Of a stretch of DNA of 64,000 nucleotides, positions 17,114 to 26,204 are shown piece after piece. The notes under the pieces are model-generated. The model worked only from the letters and a program-made list of their open reading frames with translations. It was not told where the DNA came from and ran no database searches. Positions within the stretch are counted from its first letter, which is position 1. Each line of letters begins with the position of its first letter. The position numbers and the translations under genes were made by a program. Origin of the DNA: an uncultured Thermoguttaceae bacterium (GTDB taxonomy: Bacteria > Planctomycetota > Planctomycetia > Pirellulales > Thermoguttaceae); assembly GCA_938042245.1 (NCBI GenBank), contig CALIRO010000045.1, positions 1-64,000 on the forward strand, written 5' to 3'.

Positions 17114-18772
17114 ATGGCACGCTACCGGTGGGCCCGGTGGGGGGATGTAAATGCGTTTTTCGGCCTGATGCTGGACAACCTGACGGTGATGATTCTGCTA
17201 GCCGCCTTGATTACCAGCCCCCGGCCAGAGGAAGACAAAAAGTTCAGCCGGGATTTTGTCCTCACGCAGATGATTCCTGGCACGGCGTTGGGGGTAGTGG
17301 TAGGAGATCTGATTTACACCTGGATGGCGTTTCGGTTGGCTCGGCGCACCGGTCGGGACGATGTAACGGCTATGCCGCTGGGACTGGACACGCCTAGTAC
17401 GTTTGCCGTCGGGCCGCTGGTGCTCCTGCCCGCCTTGCAGACGGGCTTGGTCCAACACCACCTATCGCACCAAGAGGCGATGGTGTTTGCCTGGCATGTC
17501 GGAGCGGTGCTTTTGGTCTGGGTGGGATTGTTTAAGACGGTAGTGGCGCCCTTGGGAGCGGCGGTGCGCCGGTGGGTGCCCAGGGCGGGGCTGCTCGGCT
17601 CCTTAGCCGCCATCGCCTTAGCACTGATTGCCTTTTTGCCGCTCTGGCAGCACATCGCCGCCATCCCCGTAGTCGGGATCGCCTCGTTGGTGGTGGTTTT
17701 CATAGCGCTGGTAGCCAGGCGGCGATTGCCCGGGGGTGTCCCTGGGGCCTTGGCGGCGGCTCTGGTGGGGGTGGGGATTTATTGGGCGGGCCAATGGTTG
17801 GGCGGCTGGTTCGGCGGGCCAATTGTCCCGCCGGCCGAAACGCCTCCGCCGGCCCCCTGGCGACTGCCTGAACCGTTGCCCCCCTTTGCCCAAAGTTGGG
17901 CCTGGTGGGAAGCCGTACTGAAGGAGGCTCTAAAATACCTGCCCATTATGCTCCCGTTTGCCTTGGCCACCATCGTCGGCGGCATCGACTGCACCGAAAG
18001 CGCAGCAGCCGCCGGAGACCCGTATAACACTCGCACCATCTTGCTTACCGAAGGCGTGGCTTCGGTCCTGGCCGGGCTGGCTGGAGGAGTAATTCAAAAT
18101 ACACCCTATATCGGCCATCCGGCCTACAAGGCGATGGGCGGTCGGGCTGCCTACTGCTTGGCTACGGCGGTGTTTGTGGGCTTGGCGGGGCTGTTCGGCT
18201 GGTTTGCCTGGATTTTCCAATGGTTGCCAGAGGCAGCGCTGTTTACGATTCTGGTCTTTATTGGGCTGGAGATAACGGCCCAGTCCTACCTGGCCACGCC
18301 CAGCCGACATATGCCCGCTTTGGCCTTGGCGGTGATGCCTGCTTTGGCGTATCTGGTGCTGGTTGGGGTCAAAGCATTGGGGGGCCAAGCGGCCGGAGTG
18401 CAACTCTCCCCGGCAGGCTTGGCACTGCGCAGCTTAGCCAATGGATTTATTATCACAAGCTTGCTGTGGGCCTCGGTTTTGGCCGCCCTCCTGGACGGCC
18501 GATTGGTTCGGGCTGCCCTATATATGCTGATCGCCGCGGGTTGCAGTTTGTTCGGAATCATCCATTCGCCGCTGGATCCGGCGGCCATCGCTTTGCCAGG
18601 ACAAGTCTTATCGCAAATACCCTCAGAACCTGCCCTCCGATGCCAATCCCCCTACCACTGGACCGCTGCTTACCTGATCGGCGCTGGATTGCTTATGCTT
18701 CTTACGCTTTGGCCTTCTCAAACCCCCAAGCCAAACCAAATCGCCCCACCAGGCCCAGAAGAGCACGGGTAA
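17114..18772 (+). CDS. NCS2/AzgA-like permease
   Basis: About 552 residues from the ATG at 17114 (AAGGAG 9 nt upstream); a GTG at 17066 is an alternative start. There are twelve or more hydrophobic segments. The pattern GGIDCTESAAAAGDPYNTR, then NTPYIGHPAYKAMGGRAAY, in the second half resembles the substrate-binding repeats of xanthine/uracil/purine permeases, and LDNLTVMILLAALI opens the first membrane segment. The substrate is not deducible. It stands alone, 245 nt after the PEP-CTERM gene. Planctomycetes carry uncharacterised permeases of this type, so nucleobase specificity is only one option. Confidence 0.7.
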   Translation: MARYRWARWGDVNAFFGLMLDNLTVMILLAALITSPRPEEDKKFSRDFVLTQMIPGTALGVVVGDLIYTWMAFRLARRTGRDDVTAMPLGLDTPSTFAVGPLVLLPALQTGLVQHHLSHQEAMVFAWHVGAVLLVWVGLFKTVVAPLGAAVRRWVPRAGLLGSLAAIALALIAFLPLWQHIAAIPVVGIASLVVVFIALVARRRLPGGVPGALAAALVGVGIYWAGQWLGGWFGGPIVPPAETPPPAPWRLPEPLPPFAQSWAWWEAVLKEALKYLPIMLPFALATIVGGIDCTESAAAAGDPYNTRTILLTEGVASVLAGLAGGVIQNTPYIGHPAYKAMGGRAAYCLATAVFVGLAGLFGWFAWIFQWLPEAALFTILVFIGLEITAQSYLATPSRHMPALALAVMPALAYLVLVGVKALGGQAAGVQLSPAGLALRSLANGFIITSLLWASVLAALLDGRLVRAALYMLIAAGCSLFGIIHSPLDPAAIALPGQVLSQIPSEPALRCQSPYHWTAAYLIGAGLLMLLTLWPSQTPKPNQIAPPGPEEHG

Positions 18773-18963
18773 CCCCTTGCCTCGCAGGTTCAGCAGCGAC
18801 CTCCCCAACAGCGGAAAACAACCAGAGCTCCTTTCCCCCATGGAGCAGTTCGTCCTCTTCCTGAACCTACCGGCTCGAACGGCCGCTAGAAGTTACTACC
18901 GGCCTACGATCCGCCCGCCCCAGCCCCATATCCTCAATCCCCATGAACCCGGTTTGATCCTCA

Positions 18964-20019
18964 TCAATAAACCCCTGCCTCGTGAATGGTTTCGTACAAC
19001 GCCAATATATTTTCGGTGGGCGTATTCGGCTGCAGATTATGGCAGGGGGCGCAGATCCACCGGGCCGACCGATAAATCTCAATGCTTTCTAGCACCTCCC
19101 GGCGCACATCGTCCGGTGTGCCAAAGGGCAACGTCTTCTGATTGTCAATGGAACCGTGGAAGATGATCCGCTGGCCAAAGTCCCGCACCAATCCTTCCCG
19201 ATCCATCCCCGCCGCCCGCCACTGGATGGGGTTTAGGATTTCAATGCCCACGCGGTCGATCAGATCGGGCAGGAACGGCCGGATCGCCCCATCCGAATGG
19301 TACATCACATGCACCCCGTACTGCCGCGCCAGCTCAGCCATCTTGATCTGGTTGGGCAGTAGATACCGGCGGTACATCGCCAGGCTCATGAGCGGGCCGG
19401 TTTGCGACCCCAGGTCTTCGGCCACATAGGTCAGGTCAATCCGTCCCCGGCCTGCCTCAAAGATGCGACGGTGGTGCTCATAGTGGAAGTCGAACAGATG
19501 CCCCAGAATAGCGTCGGCAATTTCCGGCCGAACCGCCAAATCCTCAAACGCCCGCTCCAGGCCCCGCATGTAGCCGTAGAGTAAAAACGGCTCATAGCAG
19601 CCGGCATGAATGGGCCGAAATCCGTCGTCCTTCTCCACCGCCTCGGTAACCGGCGAGTAATCGAAGTCATCCGGGCTGGGCCAACGGAAGGCATGAACCT
19701 GGGCGGGTTCTTCGACGTCGGCCAAAGGATGATAACACGGTTCGTCATACACGCCGCCGCCGTAAGAAGCTTTCCGATAGCGCACGCCCCACATGTCAGC
19801 CTGGGGATCGTCCGGATGGTGCGGCAATCGCCATTTCGGCTCCACCAATCGCCGGGCGTCGATCCCCAGTTTCCGATACAAAGCCTCTTCGTCCCGGCAG
19901 CTAAGCTCCTGCAAAAGCCGTTGCGTCACTTCCGGCGTAGCCTGATAATCGGTCGGGATCCGATCCGGCCGACGGCCTTCCAACAGGGCCAACCAACGCT
20001 GACGAGGCGTCATTTCCAT
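18964..20019 (-). CDS. Uroporphyrinogen decarboxylase (URO-D) family protein
   Basis: A 351-residue URO-D/MtaA-superfamily barrel protein. Visible motifs are PRQRWLALLEGRRPDRIP at the N-terminus, YHSDGAIRPFLPDLIDRVG with IEILNPIQ near residues 235-260, FHGSIDNQKTLPFGTPDDV and CHNLQPNTPTENILALYE at the C-terminus. Haem-pathway HemE proteins differ in these segments, so this is probably one of the many catabolic or methyl-transfer paralogues. The HxCG zinc motif of MtaA-type enzymes reads HSDG here. It is the last gene of the RraA-to-URO-D block on the minus strand, 247 nt after the Gfo/Idh/MocA gene. The substrate is unknown. Confidence 0.85.
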   Translation of the reverse strand: MEMTPRQRWLALLEGRRPDRIPTDYQATPEVTQRLLQELSCRDEEALYRKLGIDARRLVEPKWRLPHHPDDPQADMWGVRYRKASYGGGVYDEPCYHPLADVEEPAQVHAFRWPSPDDFDYSPVTEAVEKDDGFRPIHAGCYEPFLLYGYMRGLERAFEDLAVRPEIADAILGHLFDFHYEHHRRIFEAGRGRIDLTYVAEDLGSQTGPLMSLAMYRRYLLPNQIKMAELARQYGVHVMYHSDGAIRPFLPDLIDRVGIEILNPIQWRAAGMDREGLVRDFGQRIIFHGSIDNQKTLPFGTPDDVRREVLESIEIYRSARWICAPCHNLQPNTPTENILALYETIHEAGVY

Positions 20020-20266
20020 AGAAACCCTATGTCTGGAATCAAAAGCCGTTCAGGAAGATTCTACCATTTCGCCCAACGGCTTGGTCTGTCATTTCCGCGC
20101 AAGCGGCAGTCCAAGGCTGCGTTGTGCCGCTTCCGTGTTGTTCGTGGGTCCCCGCTTGCGCAGGGATGGCCTTTCAGAGGCATCAGCTACAATTGGCCTC
20201 CCTCTACTCGCTCGGAATAGGTCTGATTTCTTCTCTTTGCAATCTCGGGGATCTCTGTGGTGAATA
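20020..20266. other. Intergenic with palindromic repeat
   Basis: CATTTCCGCGCAAGCGGCAGTCC at about 20090-20112 and CCCCGCTTGCGCAGGGATGG at about 20151-20170 belong to the dispersed CCCGCGxAAGCGGGAATCC family. No gene is seen. Confidence 0.55.
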
Positions 20267-21295
20267 TCACAATTCTAGCGGCAGTTTCACGGGTCGGCCG
20301 TGCTGGGCAATGGATCGGTCGATAGCGATGCAGACCTCATGGGTTTTGTAGGCGTCGGCCACGTTGCAGTGGGATTCCTTGCCTTCCAAGATACATTCGA
20401 CCAGATGGTTCATCTGAGCATCAAACGGATGATGTTCTACCGCCCCCGAATCGGGCAGGATGGTTTGCATAGTAGTCCAACTGGTCTGGCCTGGAAATAG
20501 CTTCTTCGACCAAATTCGGTTATCCCGGAGCGTGCCTTCCGTGCCAGCCAGGTCGATATTGAAGCAGTAGGGCATTTCCGCGTCGAAAAGCGCCGATGTT
20601 TTGCCGATCGTGCCGTCCTCAAACCGCAGGATAGCCACTACGTTGGCTGGGTACTCAAACTTGCCTTTTTTGTTGTTGGCGAAGGCGGCCACTTCGACGA
20701 TCTCTTTGCCGGTGATATAGCGGATGGCATCCACGGCATGACAGCCGCCGGTCAGCATGGTGCTAGCGCCGCTGGCCAGCGTGCGGCCCCATTCCCAGCC
20801 GGGCCACCACTCGGCTAACCCATGCCAATAGTCGATCTCCACATAGAACAGCTCGCCGATGGCCCCCAGCGACAGCAGGTTCCGGAGATTCAGAATCAGC
20901 GGATTCCACCGGAGCACAAAACTCACCACGCTTCGCACACCTGCTCGAGCCACCGCATCTCGAAGGGCAGTATTCTCTTCCATCGAAATGCACATCGGCT
21001 TTTCGATCATGATATGTTTGCCGGCTTTGGCGGCGGCAATGCCCTGCTCGGCATGAACATGGTTGGGTCCGCTAATGTTCACAATATCTACTCTCGGATC
21101 CGCCAGCACCTGCTCGAAACTGTCGGCCACCTCGCAATCCAAGTGGAGCTTTTCAATCAGCCGTTGGGCGCTTTCCCGCCGTCGGCTCGAAACAGAAACA
21201 ATCCGACAATGGGGATTCTTCTTCCAACTGGCCGCATGCGCATAAGCCACCTGACCCGCCCCATGAATCGCCACGCCCAATTTCCCCTCGATCAT
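20267..21295 (-). CDS. Gfo/Idh/MocA family NAD(P)-dependent oxidoreductase
   Basis: 342 residues from the ATG at 21295; AAGGAG lies upstream. The Rossmann motif is VAIHGAGQVAYAHA, the conserved EKP motif is HIMIEKPMC near residue 95, and the C-terminal alpha/beta domain has GGCHAVDAIRYITG with the usual His. Members oxidise or epimerise sugars and cyclitols. Its position after a GH10 xylanase and an SDR points to a pentose, uronate or derived sugar. The substrate cannot be named. Confidence 0.9.
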   Translation of the reverse strand: MIEGKLGVAIHGAGQVAYAHAASWKKNPHCRIVSVSSRRRESAQRLIEKLHLDCEVADSFEQVLADPRVDIVNISGPNHVHAEQGIAAAKAGKHIMIEKPMCISMEENTALRDAVARAGVRSVVSFVLRWNPLILNLRNLLSLGAIGELFYVEIDYWHGLAEWWPGWEWGRTLASGASTMLTGGCHAVDAIRYITGKEIVEVAAFANNKKGKFEYPANVVAILRFEDGTIGKTSALFDAEMPYCFNIDLAGTEGTLRDNRIWSKKLFPGQTSWTTMQTILPDSGAVEHHPFDAQMNHLVECILEGKESHCNVADAYKTHEVCIAIDRSIAQHGRPVKLPLEL

Positions 21296-21697
21296 ACATG
21301 AAGCTCCTTCACCGACGAGAAACACTTGCCCTCAAGCCACCAACTGCTCCTGCGATCTTAATACTGCTCATCAAATCCCCCCTGCGATCAATCCCCCATG
21401 GGATTCCTGTGAAAGCTCGCGAGCCAGGCTCCAAGGAACCCACTCCGGCAACCTCCCCGGGAAGTCCTTCTCATTATCCTGCCTGCGCAAGCAAAATTCC
21501 ACTCCCCGCTCCCGTCCACGGGAGAGGACAGAGGCCCCCTCACCCGGCCAAGGACCCTTGCCCTTGCTGGCAAGGCTCTGGCCGCCCTCTCCCGCGGTGG
21601 GGAGAGGCGGTGTTTTGCGGAGGGGAGAGGCGGGGGCAGCCTCTCGCCCGGCGGGAAAGGTCTTATGTTCATTTGGCAAAAACTGTTCCCAACACGG
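21296..21697. repeat. Intergenic CCCTCTCCC/GGAGAGG repeat block
   Basis: This 400-base gap between the Gfo/Idh/MocA and GH10 genes holds repeat units from about 21501 to 21660 (CCCGTCCACGGGAGAGG, CCCCCTCACCCGGCC, CCCTCTCCCGCGG). No gene is seen. Confidence 0.7.
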
Positions 21698-23074
21698 TTA
21701 CTTTACCTGGAGCCGGTGTTCGGAACGGGGTCCCTCGGCAGGCAGTTCGATCTCAAAGCTGCGCTCTACATCGCCCGCTTTCACCCGTACTGCGTATTTG
21801 CCCCGGAAGCCGCGGAAGGTTACCTTTCCGTTTTGATCCGAGGCGGCACTGAGGCGGGTTTTCCACTCGTGATGAATCAGCCGCTCCAGGGCTAAGTAAG
21901 ACGGCTTCGGGTCCAAGTTTTTATCCACCAAACCGGCCAAGGCTTCGTTTTCCCCTTTGTAAGCGGTGCCGTCGGCTAAATTCCAATAGGTAATCCCGGC
22001 CATGCGGGGCACGCTAAACCAAAGTCGATATAAGTTCCGGAGTACTTCTGCCTGCACTTCCAGGCCGTCTTCGACGGTAGTGGGTATCGTAATTTCGGTT
22101 ATATAAAGCGGCAATCCGAATTGGCAAAAAGATTCATAGACCTTCATCATGTGATCGGGGAGATATATTTTCCCGTCCAAATGTTCTTTTAGTACAGGGC
22201 CGGTGAAGAAGTGGAACTGAAAACCAATACCCTCTACTTGGACGCCTTGATCCAGCAGGCGCCGCACCTGGCGAAAATAGGCGTTTTTCTCACCTACACC
22301 CGCATGGCTTACCGACTGCACCTCGTTAATCATGAGTATATTTTCTGGCCGAAAAACTCGCTGCGCCTCTTGAAACGCCCAAGCTACATAGTCCCGTTCT
22401 GGACTATACAGAGGATATTCTTTTGTACATACTAAGGATTCATTCACCACATCCCAAATGAGAATTGAGTCGGCATACCGCTCGGCGATCTCCGAAAACC
22501 GCTTTTGATAAAGTTTTTTAAGTTCTTCCGGGTCTTTGGGAATCCAGGGAGGGTTCAGCGCATGCCAAAGCAATGGATGACCTTTCAGGGTAATGCCATA
22601 GTGTTTGGCAAACGGCAGGTACCTGTCCGGCGGTGGCCGACGCCAAATATCTCGGCATCCTTCCTGGTAGCGGAGTTCGCCCTGGGTCGGTTCGGTTGCT
22701 TCCCAATAGAACGGGACGGTGGCGAAGTTGAATAGTCGGGCAAACATCTGTTCGTACTTGGCGTTTTTCTCGCCCATCTGGCCCAGCACAAACGCATTGC
22801 AGCCGAACAAAAAGGCGTGGGTCTTCTGTTGGATTTCTACGGTGGCGTTGGGGATCGCTCGGCCTTGGCCGTCCAGAAGCTCAAGGTGGGCTTCTTGTTT
22901 CCGGTATTGTTCGATGCGGTTTTCGATGGCGGCTACCAGGGCCGGGTCCGACCAGGCTTTGCGGTAGGCTTCCGGGACAGCGGCTTGTGTGTTTGTCGGC
23001 GGGAGTAAAAGAACCGCTGTTGCCATTGCAAACCAAACCCTTTGGAAAAAAGACTTCGTTAGCATAAACATCAT
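21698..23074 (-). CDS. GH10 endo-beta-1,4-xylanase, Sec-exported
   Basis: A 458-residue protein with an N-terminal Sec signal (FAMATAVLLLPPTNTQAA) and the small beta domain LELLDGQGRAIPNATVEIQ. The GH10 barrel motifs are LKGHPLLWHALNPPW, IWDVVNESLV (acid/base Glu), IGFQFHFFTGP, LPLYITEITI (nucleophile Glu) and ITYWNLADG. AGGAG lies 6 nt before the ATG. It is the fourth gene of a block starting with the RraA-like gene, 63 nt after the SDR. It should release xylo-oligosaccharides for the MFS transporter encoded upstream. It is diverged from the Tat-exported GH10 at 12594. Confidence 0.95.
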   Translation of the reverse strand: MMFMLTKSFFQRVWFAMATAVLLLPPTNTQAAVPEAYRKAWSDPALVAAIENRIEQYRKQEAHLELLDGQGRAIPNATVEIQQKTHAFLFGCNAFVLGQMGEKNAKYEQMFARLFNFATVPFYWEATEPTQGELRYQEGCRDIWRRPPPDRYLPFAKHYGITLKGHPLLWHALNPPWIPKDPEELKKLYQKRFSEIAERYADSILIWDVVNESLVCTKEYPLYSPERDYVAWAFQEAQRVFRPENILMINEVQSVSHAGVGEKNAYFRQVRRLLDQGVQVEGIGFQFHFFTGPVLKEHLDGKIYLPDHMMKVYESFCQFGLPLYITEITIPTTVEDGLEVQAEVLRNLYRLWFSVPRMAGITYWNLADGTAYKGENEALAGLVDKNLDPKPSYLALERLIHHEWKTRLSAASDQNGKVTFRGFRGKYAVRVKAGDVERSFEIELPAEGPRSEHRLQVK

Positions 23075-23137
23075 TCTCTACTCCTTTTGTTAACAGAAAA
23101 AACGTATGACTAGGTCCCTAACGCCTTTGTTGTTTTT

Positions 23138-23893
23138 TTATCGCAAGCTCAGGCCGCCGTCGATCACGATAGTCGCTCCGGTAATATAACGGGCCTCATC
23201 CGAGGCCAGAAAGACGACCATTTTAGAGACATCTTCCGGCAGGCCGATAAACCCGGCTGGTATTCGGCTGATCACTTTGGCCTCGTAGGCCGGGTCGGAA
23301 AGCACCTGGCGGTTGATGTCGGTGCGGATCGCGCCGGGGGCAACGTTGTTGATGGTAATTCCGAATTGGCTATATTCCAAGGCCAATTCCCGCATCATCA
23401 GGCGCATGCCGCCTTTGCTCATGCTATAGACGCAGCAAAAGCCGGTCGGTGTTATTTCATGCACCGAGGAAATGTTGATCACTCTTCCCCAACCTTTCGC
23501 TTTCATGGGTTCCAGGGCCCGTTGGGCGCAGAAAAAGGCGCCTTTCAGGTTCGTATTCATCACCTGATCGTAAAGGGTTTCGGTGATTTCGCGGATTGGT
23601 TTTCGGAATTCGACGCCGGCGTTATTGACCAGAATATCGACCGGTCCCCACTGCGATTCTACCTGGTCGAACATCCGGTCGATTTCTAGCTTTTGGGAGA
23701 CATCGGCCTGGATGGTAATGGCCCGTCGGCCCAGAGATTGGATCGCTCGAAGTACTTCGGCAGCCTGGGCTTGGCTACGGGAGTAATTGATCACCACATC
23801 AGCGCCTGCTTTTGCCAGGTCCAGGGCAATGGCCGCTCCGATGCCTCGGCCAGCGCCGGTAACCAAAGCGATTTTTCCGTGAAGATCAGGCAT
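23138..23893 (-). CDS. Short-chain dehydrogenase/reductase (FabG-like)
   Basis: A 251-residue classical SDR. It has TGAGRGIGAA (cofactor loop), NNAG, the catalytic Ser in NISSVHE, YSMSK (Tyr and Lys of YxxxK) and a PGAIRTDINR segment. The ATG overlaps the end of the MFS gene by 8 nt. FabG-like SDRs in sugar blocks often act as sugar or gluconate 5-dehydrogenases; that role is inferred from context. Confidence 0.9.
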   Translation of the reverse strand: MPDLHGKIALVTGAGRGIGAAIALDLAKAGADVVINYSRSQAQAAEVLRAIQSLGRRAITIQADVSQKLEIDRMFDQVESQWGPVDILVNNAGVEFRKPIREITETLYDQVMNTNLKGAFFCAQRALEPMKAKGWGRVINISSVHEITPTGFCCVYSMSKGGMRLMMRELALEYSQFGITINNVAPGAIRTDINRQVLSDPAYEAKVISRIPAGFIGLPEDVSKMVVFLASDEARYITGATIVIDGGLSLR

Positions 23894-25142
23894 GGCTCGG
23901 GTTCTTCTCTAATAGGTGTGTTTTAGTATAATCTCGGCGGAAGGTGGTCAGGGCGGCTAGCAAGACCAAAACGCCTGCTCCGGCGTGAACCACCGACAGC
24001 AGCGAAACAGCCCGGTCTAAACCTACCTGTTGGGCCAATTCCGCTAGCAGCACCGGCGCAAAGGCCCCGCCTAAAAATCCAAAACATAGGATAAATCCCA
24101 AAAGACTCGATCGGTAGGGCGCCGGCGTGACTTCAAATGGTCCGGCAAACAGATTGGAATCGTAAATCCCTCGAAACAGGCCGAACAGGGCAAGTCCTAA
24201 GCAGCACACCATTAAACGATCGGCCTGGCCCATCAGCCAGATAAACGGAGCGGCTCCCAAGAGGCCGACGTATTGGAAGGCCAGTCGGCTTCGGGGCCAA
24301 CGTCGAGCCAACCGATCCGACCACTGGCCTCCGACCACCACCCCCAAAAAGGCACAGGCATGGTGATACAACAAGGCGTTCAGCCCGGCCCAAGTTACCG
24401 AAAGGCCGTGTTTTTCGTGTAGCAGCGTGGGCATCCAGGTGAGGTATCCAATTTGGCAGAAGACCATGCCGACAAAACCGAGCGTTAAAAGCCAGACCGT
24501 CGGTTTGCTAAACACATGATCCCATAGTTCTCTGCCTGAGACGCGTACTGGGTGGGCGGTTTCGGCCGGTCGGGGCTGGGGGGTGTCGTCCATGCGCCAG
24601 GCCAAAACGGCCGCCCATAGGATCCCCACGCCGCCGAACACATAAAACCCGCTCCGCCAACCGAAATTTTCCCCCAAAATCCCCACGGCAAAACTGGCCA
24701 CAATTCCGGTGTACAGGGCGGTCTGGTGGAGCGACATGGCTAGGGCCCGGGTCTTCTCGTGCCATTGGGTTAGCAGCGAATTGGCCGACGGCGCATAAAA
24801 GGCCTCGCCAAACCCTGAGGCGATTCCCCGGAACAGGATCAGGCCCAAAAGGCCGGTGCTGAGGCCCGTCAGCAAGGTGCCCACGCTCCAGACCAAAAGC
24901 ATCAGCACGATGATCCATTTTCGGCGCCATCGGTCGCCCACATAACCGCCTACCGGCACCATCAGGCCGTAAATCCAGGTAAACGTGGCAGTTACCAGGC
25001 CCAACGGGGTACGGGAAAGCTGGAGGTCTTTTTCGATGAGCGGCAGAAGGTTATTGTAAATCTGTCTATCTGCCTGATGCAAAAAGAAAGCGATCCATAG
25101 TAGCCCCAGCAATTCCCAACGGTAGGCCGACTTGGCCGACAT
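23886..25142 (-). CDS. MFS transporter
   Basis: 418 residues from the ATG at 25142 (AAGGAG 8 nt upstream), with about twelve hydrophobic segments. ADRQIYNNLLPLI in helix 1 and the GDRWRRKWIIV loop after helix 2 match the anion:cation symporter (hexuronate transporter) branch of the major facilitator superfamily. It lies between the RraA-like and SDR genes and probably imports a sugar acid or oligosaccharide released by the GH10 enzyme. Specificity is an inference. Confidence 0.85.
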   Translation of the reverse strand: MSAKSAYRWELLGLLWIAFFLHQADRQIYNNLLPLIEKDLQLSRTPLGLVTATFTWIYGLMVPVGGYVGDRWRRKWIIVLMLLVWSVGTLLTGLSTGLLGLILFRGIASGFGEAFYAPSANSLLTQWHEKTRALAMSLHQTALYTGIVASFAVGILGENFGWRSGFYVFGGVGILWAAVLAWRMDDTPQPRPAETAHPVRVSGRELWDHVFSKPTVWLLTLGFVGMVFCQIGYLTWMPTLLHEKHGLSVTWAGLNALLYHHACAFLGVVVGGQWSDRLARRWPRSRLAFQYVGLLGAAPFIWLMGQADRLMVCCLGLALFGLFRGIYDSNLFAGPFEVTPAPYRSSLLGFILCFGFLGGAFAPVLLAELAQQVGLDRAVSLLSVVHAGAGVLVLLAALTTFRRDYTKTHLLEKNPSHA

Positions 25143-25252
25143 CCGAGCAGCTCCTTCAGAACATGTTGATCTGGCGCCCCGTCTTTGGCGCACCAGGTAG
25201 GTTGTTATTCCTGGCAGGCTGGAATCCAGGCGTCCCTGAGGCTGCGGGACGG

Positions 25253-25957
25253 CTAAAAGCGCCCGTATTTGGCATAGACTTCCAGCGGGTCCATGCCGGC
25301 GGCCATGGCTGCCTGGCTCTTGGCTTCCGACTCAAACCACTGCTCGGCCAGTTCGAGCACTTTTAAGGTATATTCTTTCGGCACGATCACGACGCCGTCG
25401 TTGTCGCCGAAGATATAATCGCCCGGATGGACGAGCAACTGCCCGTCGATGCCGCGCACATAAATGGGGATTTGGTAATCGACGGCCATGAAGCGTCCGA
25501 ACGCTTCGGCGGGGTTTCGGAATCGGCAGAAGGTGGGAAAGCCCATTTCAATAAGGTGCAAGCTGTCCCGGGTGCTGCCGTCAATCACGGCGCCAGCGCA
25601 GCCGGCGGCGCGGGCGGCGATGGCGCTAATGGCGCCGAATTGGCCGCAGTTTTGGTTGCCCTGGGTGTCTCGAATCTGAATGCACCCAGGCGTCATGCTG
25701 CGGAGCATGCCGAGGCGGATATTGTGCGTATATTCATCTCGGCTTGGCGTGGAGACGCAGTGGACGGTAAAGGCAGGTCCGGCCAGTTTCATCGTGGGCA
25801 CGAGCGGATAGATACCGCCTTCCATCGCTCGCCCTTTCAGGCCGAAATGCTCGCAGGCGTCATACACCAAACCGCTGTAAAGTTTCAAATACCGCTCATT
25901 GACTTCCAGCACATCGTAATCCAACTGAAGCGGAGCGAATTTGTACTCTGGCCTCAT
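25253..25957 (-). CDS. RraA-like protein (HMG/CHA aldolase family)
   Basis: 234 residues from the ATG at 25957 (AAGGCG upstream). The RraA fold is shown by GPAFTVHCVS, GCAGAVIDGSTRD and GDYIFGDNDGVVIVPKE. Family members include 4-hydroxy-4-methyl-2-oxoglutarate aldolases and many dicarboxylate or sugar-acid enzymes; the RNase E inhibitor RraA is one branch. As first gene of a sugar block under XylR-type control, an aldolase or hydratase role on a keto acid is more likely than RNase regulation. Confidence 0.85.
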   Translation of the reverse strand: MRPEYKFAPLQLDYDVLEVNERYLKLYSGLVYDACEHFGLKGRAMEGGIYPLVPTMKLAGPAFTVHCVSTPSRDEYTHNIRLGMLRSMTPGCIQIRDTQGNQNCGQFGAISAIAARAAGCAGAVIDGSTRDSLHLIEMGFPTFCRFRNPAEAFGRFMAVDYQIPIYVRGIDGQLLVHPGDYIFGDNDGVVIVPKEYTLKVLELAEQWFESEAKSQAAMAAGMDPLEVYAKYGRF

Positions 25958-26204
25958 CGAAAGCGCCTTTTTTAGGGGGATATACAAGCAAAGGGGTTAC
26001 TCGAACAAAAACGCATTCTCTTGGCCGGCGGGAAACCTTAGGCTCTAGAGGTCTATTCTAGCTTCCAAGGCCGGCGATCCGGAGGCGGAAAGGACTATAA
26101 AATTTGCTAGAATTCCTATACTTTTTGCTAGCTGGATGGGGATAGCGTTCCTGAAAGGCTACAATGAAAAATAGAGCATGATATGGGAGAAAGGCGGTCG
26201 GATC
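25958..26204. promoter_or_regulatory. Divergent promoter region of the XylR-controlled block
   Basis: This 247-base gap separates the divergent RraA-like and xylR-like genes. It holds two direct TTTGCTAG repeats (26103-26110 and 26124-26131) spaced 21 bases apart and no ORF. Confidence 0.5.
26103..26131 (+). promoter_or_regulatory. Candidate XylR/AraC-type operator (direct repeats, 21-base period)
   Basis: TTTGCTAG is repeated exactly with starts 21 bases apart (26103 and 26124). AraC-family regulators commonly bind direct repeats two helical turns apart. The site is about 75 bases upstream of the xylR-like start and about 150 bases upstream of the divergent RraA-like gene. Confidence 0.45.
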
